Of a DNA stretch of 13,458 bases, positions 8,272-13,458 are shown piece after piece. Numbering within the stretch: position 1 is the stretch's first letter; every line of letters starts with the position of its first letter. A program made the position numbers and the translations under genes. A model generated the notes under the pieces. The model was not told where the DNA came from. It searched no databases and was given only the letters and a program-made list of their open reading frames with translations. The stretch comes from Nitrospira bacterium HGW-Nitrospira-1 (lineage in GTDB: Bacteria > Nitrospirota > Thermodesulfovibrionia > Thermodesulfovibrionales > UBA6898): the NCBI GenBank assembly GCA_002839535.1, contig PGYF01000021.1:1-13458 (forward strand). Direction: 5' to 3'.

Positions 8272-9351
8272 TTATGAAACAAGCTTTGCCGTCATGTCGC
8301 CCACTTCGGTAGTGGAATAGCCCATGTTCCCGGCAGCCTGGCTCTTCATCTTCTTAATTACTGCTATCATGGCCGCTTCGATCGCCTGGGCTGATTTCGT
8401 TTCGCCGAGGAAATCAAGCATCATCATCGCAGCGCCGATTGCCGCCATGGGGTTGATTACGTTCCTTCCGGCATACTTTGGAGCTGAGCCGCCTATCGGC
8501 TCGAACATCGAAACGCCCTCGGGGTTGATGTTCCCACCAGAGGATATGCCGAGCCCGCCCTGGATTATAGCGCCGATGTCAGTAATAATATCGCCGAAAA
8601 GGTTCTCCGTGACTGCTACGTCGAACCATTCAGGGTTTTTTACAAACCACATATTCGCTGCATCAACGTGGTTATAGTCGCGCTTTAGCTCAGGGTATTG
8701 CTTCGAGCCCATCTCCTCAAAGGCGCGGTACCAGAGGTCGCCGCAATAGGTAAGCACGTTCCGCTTATGGATGAGCGTAATTGGTTTTCGAGCGTATTTC
8801 GGGTCTTTTGCATTGCGCTTCTTTTTAAGCTCGAAGGCGTATTTCAGACAGCGGTCCACCGAGCGGCGATCATACACCATTAGTTGAGTAGCAATCTCCT
8901 CTGTTGTGCCAACGCGGGTTGCTCCGCCGTGGCCTGTGTAGATGCCGCCCGTGTTTTCGCGGATGACCACAAAATCAATATGCTCAGGGCCCTTGTCCTT
9001 AAGTGGGGTCTCCACATTTGGATAGAGCTTCACCGGCCGGAGATTAATGTACTGGTCGAGGACAAAGCGTATTTTGAGGAGAATCCCTGTTTCGAGGATG
9101 CCGGGTTTTACGTCAGGATGACCGATAGCGCCCAGAAATATTGCGTCGAACTTTTTGAACTCTTCGATCGCCCTGTCAGGGAGCGTCTCACCGGTCTTTA
9201 AATACCGCTCTCCGCCGAAATCAAACTCTGTGAACTCCAACCTGAACCCGCTGCTTGCTGCTGCAGCCTTGAGCACCTTTATGCCTTCCCTGACAACCTC
9301 GGGGCCGGTCCCATCACCGGGTATTACCGCTATATTATAATTTTTTGCCAT
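8272..9351 (-). CDS. leuB: Isocitrate/isopropylmalate dehydrogenase family protein, probable 3-isopropylmalate dehydrogenase
   Basis: The protein (359 residues) belongs to the beta-decarboxylating dehydrogenases that oxidise and decarboxylate 2-hydroxy acids; 3-isopropylmalate (leucine synthesis) is the most likely substrate. Visible motifs are IPGDGTGPEVV (10-20), the substrate-specificity helix TGILLKIRFVL (88-98) with Arg95, NLRPVKLYP (103-111) with Arg105, RENTGGIYTG (131-140), HKRNVL (195-200, Lys196), and GDIITDIG (253-260) with metal ligands Asp254 and Asp258. The helix resembles the LLxLR of IPMDH. The cofactor loop reads GGSAPKYAGRNVINP (287-301), whose Lys-Tyr pair is the NADP-type arrangement of E. 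coli isocitrate dehydrogenase. Tartrate or isocitrate dehydrogenase activity is possible. No leuACD genes are in the window. It is the first gene of the minus-strand cluster, with a good AGGAGG before its ATG. Confidence 0.85.
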   Translation of the reverse strand: MAKNYNIAVIPGDGTGPEVVREGIKVLKAAAASSGFRLEFTEFDFGGERYLKTGETLPDRAIEEFKKFDAIFLGAIGHPDVKPGILETGILLKIRFVLDQYINLRPVKLYPNVETPLKDKGPEHIDFVVIRENTGGIYTGHGGATRVGTTEEIATQLMVYDRRSVDRCLKYAFELKKKRNAKDPKYARKPITLIHKRNVLTYCGDLWYRAFEEMGSKQYPELKRDYNHVDAANMWFVKNPEWFDVAVTENLFGDIITDIGAIIQGGLGISSGGNINPEGVSMFEPIGGSAPKYAGRNVINPMAAIGAAMMMLDFLGETKSAQAIEAAMIAVIKKMKSQAAGNMGYSTTEVGDMTAKLVS

Positions 9352-9367
9352 TTATTCCTCCTGCCAT
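9335..9367 (-). other. Possible 10-codon upstream ORF overlapping the dehydrogenase start
   Basis: The upstream copy of a duplicated Shine-Dalgarno/ATG unit opens a frame reading MAGGINGKKL and ending in TAA. It covers the true start at 9351 in a different frame. It has a good ribosome binding site, so ribosomes could start there and reduce or tune initiation at the real start. It may equally be a by-product of the duplication. No codon bias or homologue supports it. Confidence 0.2.
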
Positions 9368-9379
9368 CTATTCCTCCTG
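9348..9379 (-). repeat. Tandem duplication of a ribosome-binding-site/start-codon unit
   Basis: Two 16-base units lie head to tail before the dehydrogenase: on the plus strand ccatttattcctcctg (9348-9363) and ccatctattcctcctg (9364-9379), differing at one base. On the minus strand each reads CAGGAGGAAT followed by ATGG, so each carries its own Shine-Dalgarno and ATG. The inner copy starts the dehydrogenase; the outer ATG at 9367 is out of frame with it because the unit length is 16. Confidence 0.85.
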
Positions 9380-9394
9380 ATTGGGAAAAAGTCA

Positions 9395-9400
9395 ATTATA
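9395..9400 (-). promoter_or_regulatory. Possible -10 box for the minus-strand operon
   Basis: On the minus strand a perfect TATAAT lies about 45 bases before the dehydrogenase start. No convincing -35 box is seen at 16-18 bases upstream of it, so this is a weak call based on the -10 alone in a divergent intergenic region. Confidence 0.3.
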
Positions 9401-9453
9401 ATATCATATCCGACAATTTCCTGGCAGAAAACATGCCCGCACTCTTTGCCTCT

Positions 9454-9481
9454 TTGCCGTATAAACCATTTGTGGTAAAAT
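9454..9481 (+). promoter_or_regulatory. Possible promoter for the phosphohexomutase gene
   Basis: TTGCCG (9454-9459) and TAAAAT (9476-9481) are spaced by 16 bases and sit 35 bases before the ATG at 9516. A strong Shine-Dalgarno (GGAGGGG, 9507-9513) follows close to the start. The spacing is within the sigma70 range. The call is by eye. Confidence 0.4.
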
Positions 9482-9515
9482 AAAAAAATACCACCAAAAA
9501 TCATCCGGAGGGGAA

Positions 9516-11165
9516 ATGACTGAACAGTTTGAAAATGCCTCATCGTGCTGGAAAGCGATATTGTCTGACGCCGGCCGCAATAAGGGCTTGTTGTCGGTAA
9601 TCGAGAAATTTGCAAGGGAGAACACTGCTCCGGCAAAAATTGTATTCGGCACTTCAGGCTGGCGCGGTGAGATCGGGACAGACTTTACATTCCATAATAT
9701 CCGCGTGGTAACTGCCGCAATAATAGAGATGTTCAAGTGTAATGACAGTACTGTCGTGGAGGCTATGGGAGTAAAAGACTTCAGGGAAATACAGCGCCGA
9801 GGAGTTATTGTAGGGCATGATAACCGCTTTTTGGGAACTGACTTTGCCAAGGAAGTTATCGGGCTTCTTCAAAAAGAGCGGATAAAAACCTGGTATGCAG
9901 GCGAGGCCATCACCCCGGAGTTCTCATCAGGCATAGAGATGTTAAACGCTGCCTGCGCCATAAACCTCACCCCCTCCCATAATCCGGCAAATTATGCAGG
10001 CTTCAAGTTCAACCCATCTGACGGCGGACCGGCAGGCTCTGAGATTACGGGAAAGATCGAAGAGATTGCCGACAGGATGATGGATAGATCGATCACCATT
10101 GCACCGGAAAAGGCCATTGACGTTGAGAAGATTGACCTTGCTGAACTCTATATCAGATATATAACAGAACGTAAGACATTAGACATAGAGAAAATACAGG
10201 ACTTCATTAAAAGCTCGGACTGTCTCGTCTGCGTGGATAATGTTCACGGCGCAACAAGAGGCAAGCTGCAGAGGATCATCGGCCAAAGCCCCAAAATACA
10301 ATACCTGAGGACAGGGGATGATTATCTCTTCGGCGGGGTCGCGCCTGAGCCTTCTGAAAAAAACATGGCTGCTGTTGAGGCAGTCTTAAGAAAAAGCCCG
10401 GCCAGGTTAAAACTCGGGATTATCATGGACCCTGACGGAGACAGGATCAGATTTGCTGACCCTGGCATACAGATACCGATGAACTATTTTGGCGGAATGG
10501 CGCTCCATTTTCTTCATGTATATAAAGGGATAAACGGAGTTGTCGCAAAGTCAGTCGGCACAAGCAACTTTGTCAATGCGATCGCTGAAAAACTCGGCAT
10601 TCCGGTAAAGGAGACAAAGGTCGGCTTCAAAAACTTCAGACCCTGGCTGCTGCAAACATCTACTCTAAAGGCTATCGCGGCATTCGAGGAATCAGACGGG
10701 ATATCCGGATATAACCATACTCTCGAAAAGGACGCCCTGTTCGGACTGCTTCTGGCCCTGGAGATGATGGCGGTCACAGGCAAGAATCTTGGGGAATATC
10801 TCAGGGAGATTATGGATGAATTCGGTTATTACTATCCGGACCGCTCCGGCATTTCCGTTGACCCCGCCCTTGCCGGCGAGCCCTTGCTGAAGGGGCTCTC
10901 TGTGCTGCAGGCGCAATACAAAAAAGGAACTACACTCGATATTGGCGGAGAAAAGCGGACAGTAAAAGACCTCATAACAGTAGATGGCACAAAGATAGTT
11001 TTTGATGATGGCTCATGGCTTATGATCCGGCCTTCAGGCACAGAGCCGAAGGTAAGGTTCTATATCGAGGCGCGGACAGAGGAAGGCAAAAAGGCGGTCT
11101 TTGCTACAGCAGAGAGGCTGACGAAAGAGGCCCTGGGGAATGCTTGGAAAGAAGATTTATGCTAA
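9516..11165 (+). CDS. Phosphoglucomutase/phosphomannomutase family protein
   Basis: This alpha-D-phosphohexomutase of 549 residues moves a phosphate between C1 and C6 of a hexose phosphate in the cytoplasm, feeding glycogen, lipopolysaccharide or nucleotide-sugar routes. All four family motifs are present: GTSGWRGEIG (45-54), the active-site loop NLTPSHNPANY (150-160) with phosphoserine Ser154, the Mg site MDPDGDR (304-310), the sugar-binding FEESDGISGY (390-399), and the phosphate-binding RPSGTEPKVRF (505-515). The length is nearer to phosphoglucomutase-like enzymes than to the usual 450-460-residue phosphomannomutases, but substrate choice cannot be read from the sequence. It has its own promoter candidate and is divergent from the dehydrogenase operon. 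No partner gene follows on the same strand, so it may be transcribed alone. Confidence 0.93.
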   Translation: MTEQFENASSCWKAILSDAGRNKGLLSVIEKFARENTAPAKIVFGTSGWRGEIGTDFTFHNIRVVTAAIIEMFKCNDSTVVEAMGVKDFREIQRRGVIVGHDNRFLGTDFAKEVIGLLQKERIKTWYAGEAITPEFSSGIEMLNAACAINLTPSHNPANYAGFKFNPSDGGPAGSEITGKIEEIADRMMDRSITIAPEKAIDVEKIDLAELYIRYITERKTLDIEKIQDFIKSSDCLVCVDNVHGATRGKLQRIIGQSPKIQYLRTGDDYLFGGVAPEPSEKNMAAVEAVLRKSPARLKLGIIMDPDGDRIRFADPGIQIPMNYFGGMALHFLHVYKGINGVVAKSVGTSNFVNAIAEKLGIPVKETKVGFKNFRPWLLQTSTLKAIAAFEESDGISGYNHTLEKDALFGLLLALEMMAVTGKNLGEYLREIMDEFGYYYPDRSGISVDPALAGEPLLKGLSVLQAQYKKGTTLDIGGEKRTVKDLITVDGTKIVFDDGSWLMIRPSGTEPKVRFYIEARTEEGKKAVFATAERLTKEALGNAWKEDLC

Positions 11166-11314
11166 AATCACAGGGAAGACCAAGAAAGAAAAGATAGTAA
11201 AAATATGGGATGTGTCCCTAAATTTTCTAAATTTTATCTCCTAAGGTGATAAACTTTAAATAATCAAGAGAATGCACTCTTTCTTTCCTTTATTACAGTT
11301 TATCTGTTATTAAC
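11166..11314. other. Non-coding stretch between the phosphohexomutase and MOSC genes
   Basis: This AT-rich gap lies between two convergent genes. It holds a short GGGAtgtgTCCC hairpin (about 11208-11219) followed by AT-rich sequence, and a 19-base imperfect palindrome at 11234-11252 (TTATC, CCT, AGG, GATAA arms with one T:T mismatch). Neither has a clear T-run, so neither is a good intrinsic terminator. The gggatgtgtccctaaatttt string resembles termini associated with REP/RAYT-type elements, from memory only. Confidence 0.4.
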
Positions 11315-11455
11315 CTATCTTCCGCAGTCATCAAGGGGGAAAGCAATTTTAAGATGACATACTCCGCAGAATTCTGATTTCAGGATTCTCGACATAGAAA
11401 AATGTACCGTCGTCTTTTTCTTGATATTGAATATATCCGGATGACAGTTTGCGCA
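11315..11455 (-). pseudogene. Internal fragment of a multihaem c-type cytochrome
   Basis: Codons 119-164 of the fused frame read as an internal piece of a c7/c3-like multihaem cytochrome. It has two haem-binding motifs, CANCH (119-123) and CGVCH (148-152), the spacing segment PDIFNIKKKTTVHFSMSRIL, and KIAFPLDDCGR. In such proteins the last segment normally continues to a third CxxCH; here a TAG stop replaces the expected Cys-His immediately after DCGR. Both ends of the cytochrome are thus missing, together with any signal peptide. The family assignment is from recognition of the pattern, not from an alignment. Confidence 0.65.
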
Positions 11456-11809
11456 GTCGCCCGCCTGATAATAGATCGCGCACTTGGTGTGGCAAACCTT
11501 TCCTATCTGGGTCACCTCCGCCTTTACGCCGTCGCCGAGAATCATCTGTGTTCCGACAGGTAGGGCCGGGAGGTCTATTCCCTCAGTGGTGATATTCTCC
11601 GCGAAATCTCCGGGCTTGACATCAAGCCCCTTGTCCTGCATTTTCTTAATACTTTCGAGGGCCAGAAGACTCACCTGTCTGTGCCATTCCGAGGATGCAT
11701 GCCCGTCCCCTTCGATCCCATATTCGGTCTTCATCACTACTTCCTTTACCGGTTTTTTCCTGACGCCCTTTTTTGCGCTGGTGTTTAAAGATACTATTCT
11801 GCCTGTCAT
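11315..11809 (-). CDS. MOSC-domain protein fused to a cytochrome c fragment
   Basis: Residues 1-119 form a MOSC-like domain of the kind often encoded beside molybdenum cofactor genes: GRIVSLNTSAKKG, EYGIEGDGHA, RQVSLLALESIKKM, PGDFAENITTEGIDL and KVCHTKCAIYYQAGDC. The MOSC fold should continue for some 25-30 residues, usually with a segment like VMPxEGIF. Here, directly after GDC, the chain changes to CANCHPDIF...CGVCHLKIAFPLDDCGR and stops, which is multihaem cytochrome c sequence. The MOSC domain is therefore truncated and probably non-functional, and without a signal peptide the CxxCH motifs would not receive haem. The start is uncertain: GGAGG lies 16 bases before the ATG at 11809, while an in-frame ATT at 11818 sits 7 bases after it. 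It lies downstream of moaC on the same strand. Confidence 0.75.
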   Translation of the reverse strand: MTGRIVSLNTSAKKGVRKKPVKEVVMKTEYGIEGDGHASSEWHRQVSLLALESIKKMQDKGLDVKPGDFAENITTEGIDLPALPVGTQMILGDGVKAEVTQIGKVCHTKCAIYYQAGDCANCHPDIFNIKKKTTVHFSMSRILKSEFCGVCHLKIAFPLDDCGR

Positions 11810-11856
11810 ACTTATAATTGTTATGCCTCCTTTTTAGATTTCTTGTTAGTCGTTTT

Positions 11857-11959
11857 ACCACCCCGGCCTTCGGCCACCCCTCCTACAATAGGCGGGGAGC
11901 TCTGGGTAAGCTTTTGGGTATCAACTCCCCTCTTTGGTTAAGGAGGGGCCAGGGGTGGT
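11857..11959. repeat. 103-bp element of two inverted GC-rich hairpin repeats
   Basis: Copy A (11857-11899, plus strand) and copy B (11925-11959, minus strand) begin alike with ACCACCCC, contain a GGCC block and a CCCCTCCT/CCTCCTT block, and end in GGGGAG. They face opposite ways around a 25-base centre (11900-11924). Each copy is itself an imperfect palindrome, so the whole can fold as two small hairpins or one long one. It resembles a dispersed palindromic or MITE-like element. Copy B covers the last codons of moaC, which read TTPGPSLTKEG, and copy A lies before the MOSC gene. It may also act as a terminator or mRNA-stability element between the two genes. Confidence 0.75.
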
Positions 11960-12460
11960 TTGTTTAGAAGTAAAAGTTCTCCTGAACTCCCCGCTCTTGC
12001 CTCCGCGTTTCTCGATAAGCATAATATCTGATATGACCATCTCCTTATCAACCGCCTTGCACATATCGTAAATCGTGAGGGCTGCTGCGGACACCGCGGT
12101 CATGGCCTCCATTTCAACGCCGGTCTGTCCGACTGTTTTTGCCTTCGCTTCGATTTCGACAATGCTCTTTTCTTTGTCGACCGTTATCTCAACAGCGACC
12201 GATGAAAGGTTCAGCGGGTGACACATCGGGATGATGTCGCTTGTCTTTTTTGCGGCCATAATGCCTGCGATACGCGCAGTAGCGACCACGTCGCCCTTGG
12301 GGACATTTCTGTCTAAGATCATCCTCACGGTCTCGGGCTTCATCGTCACGCAACCCCGCGCAACAGCCTCCCTCACAGTCGCATCAGCCACAGATGTATG
12401 GTTCAAGATGGATAAGGCATACACTATTGCCAACGAATGGCTCGATGTGCCAGCGGACAT
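11921..12460 (-). CDS. moaC: Cyclic pyranopterin monophosphate synthase, 5'-truncated
   Basis: MoaC forms cyclic pyranopterin monophosphate in molybdenum cofactor synthesis. Homology runs from about Ser23 of this frame (codon 12392-12394) onward: SVADATVREAVARGCVTM, KGDVVATARIAGIMAAKKTSD with the catalytic lysine Lys56, IIPMCHPLNLS (76-86), GVEMEAMTAVSAAALTIYDM (114-133), the second catalytic lysine Lys135 in DMCKAVDKEMV, and EKRGGKSG (150-157). The first 22 residues (MSAGTSSHSLAIVYALSILN and on) are antisense to an RTX gene and are not MoaC; the normal N terminus with MVDVS is missing. The C terminus is also unusual, because the last dozen residues are encoded by a hairpin repeat. The core is intact, but the native start and promoter are gone. 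Confidence 0.85.
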   Translation of the reverse strand: MSAGTSSHSLAIVYALSILNHTSVADATVREAVARGCVTMKPETVRMILDRNVPKGDVVATARIAGIMAAKKTSDIIPMCHPLNLSSVAVEITVDKEKSIVEIEAKAKTVGQTGVEMEAMTAVSAAALTIYDMCKAVDKEMVISDIMLIEKRGGKSGEFRRTFTSKQTTPGPSLTKEGS

Positions 12461-12816
12461 AGCAGCCCTTCCTGATATGCAGGGCTACGGCAATGTCTAT
12501 GACCTTCAGCAGGCGATGGTGAGGGAAGCTCTCAGCGGTCAGCAGTCAGGTGTCAGCTTAAAAACACTTGTTGAACAATTTGCTGCCGCAACAGATGTAA
12601 CAACAAGAAACAACTTGATGGACCAAATCATCTACAAATGGACAGGAGTAGAAAACATAGACCCAAATAGTAGAGGCGGTTGTATAGACGCAAGACAACT
12701 CACTGCAATGGAGACAATCTTTGGCGACAAGTTTTTGCAACAAGGTTATTCTCCAAATCCTGGGCCGAATGCCTCAATGACACTTAACCTGTCCTATCGA
12801 GGCATATCTGAAATGT

Positions 12817-12854
12817 TCTATGCCCAGATGATGGCTCTATGCCCAGATGATGGC
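12817..12854 (+). repeat. Exact 19-bp tandem duplication in the RTX gene
   Basis: tctatgcccagatgatggc occurs twice without a gap (12817-12835 and 12836-12854). Nineteen is not a multiple of three, so it moves the frame by one. Removing one copy restores an unbroken frame, MFYAQMMAQTHLKDLYSK, which reads as normal RTX-protein sequence across the site. Confidence 0.95.
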
Positions 12855-13134
12855 GCAGACGCACCTGAAAGACCTCTATTCCAAGATTACCTACACATGG
12901 GATGATGCGACACAGAGCATAAAAGGTGACTTAAGTGCGGTAATTACAGGGATACAGAGCCAGCTTGATACTAATTATGAAACAGGCAAGCAGGCACTTT
13001 CAGAATTTGTCCGGACACTTGATGGTTTCCAAGCATTGGATATGATGAATTTCATTCCTTTCAGGAATGCCTTTGCTTTTCAAAATGATGAGTTATCATG
13101 GATAGTTGATTCAGCAGGAAAGAACATAATAACA

Positions 13135-13296
13135 GGGACAGGAGGGAATGATGTCTTGGTCGGCACAAACACAGGTGATGCCATAAGGGGTGGTGATGGA
13201 AATGATTCCTTGTATGGTAACGCCGGCAATGACACCTTAGACGGCGGCGCAGGCGAAGACATCCTCAATGGCGGCAATGGCAACGACACATACAAA
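13135..13296 (+). repeat. Six RTX nonapeptide repeats
   Basis: Consecutive nine-residue units read GTGGNDVLV, GTNTGDAIR, GGDGNDSLY, GNAGNDTLD, GGAGEDILN and GGNGNDTYK. They match the GGxGxDxLx calcium-binding pattern that forms a parallel beta-roll; the second unit is the most degenerate. They lie in the frame that resumes after the 19-base duplication. Confidence 0.92.
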
Positions 13297-13458
13297 TTCG
13301 GCATAGGCAGCGGACAGGACACCATCTCTGACTATGACTCAACAACCAACACAGACACAGTGGAGTTTGGAGCAGGAATCGCATCAACTGACCTTGAACT
13401 GATAAAAAACAACAACGATCTGAAAATCCTGATCAACGGACAAACAGACACGTTAACA

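Larger units (their letters stand above)
12393..13458 (+). pseudogene. RTX/haemolysin-type calcium-binding protein fragment, frameshifted and open at both ends
   Basis: The plus strand from about 12393 encodes DVWFKMDKAYTIANEWLD, ADIAALPDMQGYGNVYDLQQ, KTLVEQFAAATDVTTRN and YKWTGVENIDPNSRGGCIDA, a domain seen near the C terminus of large RTX proteins. At 12817-12854 a 19-base duplication shifts the frame. The first frame ends at TGA 12903-12905; the original sense resumes from 12838 as YAQMMAQTHLKDLYSKITYTWDDATQ and continues 207 codons to the window end. Six calcium-binding nonapeptides follow, then FGIGSGQDTISDYDSTTNTD, typical of the haemolysin-type related domain. Such proteins are usually secreted by type I systems through a C-terminal signal not reached here. 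The 5' part is lost at the join with moaC, and no start codon or ribosome binding site of its own remains. Confidence 0.8.

Noticed and set aside
8324..9201. Plus-strand ORFs across the dehydrogenase gene
   Set aside because: They are shadows of a conserved minus-strand enzyme and show no domain of their own.
11208..11219. Intrinsic terminator GGGAtgtgTCCC after the phosphohexomutase gene
   Set aside because: The stem is only four base pairs and what follows is mixed A/T, not a T-run.
12395..12460. The first 22 residues of the moaC frame as a genuine N terminus
   Set aside because: They are the antisense of the conserved RTX segment DVWFKMDKAYTIANEW and lack the MoaC motif MVDVS.
12231..12905. 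A 224-codon plus-strand ORF with an ATG start at 12231
   Set aside because: Its first 54 codons are antisense to well-conserved MoaC sequence. Only the part from about 12393 is protein-like (RTX), and its stop results from the 19-base duplication. It is not a native gene as drawn.
13135..13296. The regularly spaced GC-rich repeats as a CRISPR array or minisatellite
   Set aside because: The 27-base period encodes RTX nonapeptides in frame, and the DNA copies differ from each other without unique spacers.

Overview
The window looks like chromosomal DNA of an anaerobic or microaerophilic Gram-negative bacterium, most likely Nitrospirota or Desulfobacterota. That is an inference from the tightly packed aroQ-pepP-efp-accB-accC order, a multihaem-cytochrome-like fragment and a PflX-type radical SAM gene; no rRNA or tRNA is present to confirm it. 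Base composition looks intermediate and even up to about 11.2 kb.

Region 1 (136-5766, plus strand) is one compact housekeeping cluster: a TPR scaffold protein, aroQ (shikimate pathway), an M24 proline peptidase, efp (TTG start), accB and accC (two acetyl-CoA carboxylase parts) and thiE. Most junctions are ATGA or TAATG overlaps or gaps of a few bases, so translational coupling is likely. Region 2 (5729-9351, minus strand) is a second putative operon read towards the first: an isopropylmalate/isocitrate-type dehydrogenase, a PflX-like radical SAM protein and a COG2509-like FAD protein. Its last gene overlaps the 3' end of thiE by 38 bp. A divergent intergenic region (9352-9515) separates it from region 3, a phosphohexomutase gene on the plus strand (9516-11165).

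Region 4 (about 11.3 kb to the end) is different. Genes are broken or fused there. A MOSC-domain gene runs in frame into a piece of multihaem cytochrome c carrying two CxxCH motifs. A moaC gene has lost its own start and is joined head-on, at about 12394, to an RTX/haemolysin-type calcium-binding gene on the opposite strand. The RTX reading frame is shifted by an exact 19-bp tandem duplication and runs off the window. A 103-bp element made of two inverted copies of a GC-rich hairpin repeat sits between moaC and the MOSC gene and supplies the last codons of moaC. These lesions are either a real recombination scar or a misassembly; the sequence alone cannot decide.

I see no convincing new defence, mobile or biosynthetic system. 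The most informative observations are the chimeric joins and the 19-bp duplication in region 4, the inverted hairpin element, a doubled Shine-Dalgarno/start cassette before the dehydrogenase, an arginine-tipped EF-P, and an NADP-like cofactor loop in an IPMDH-like enzyme.
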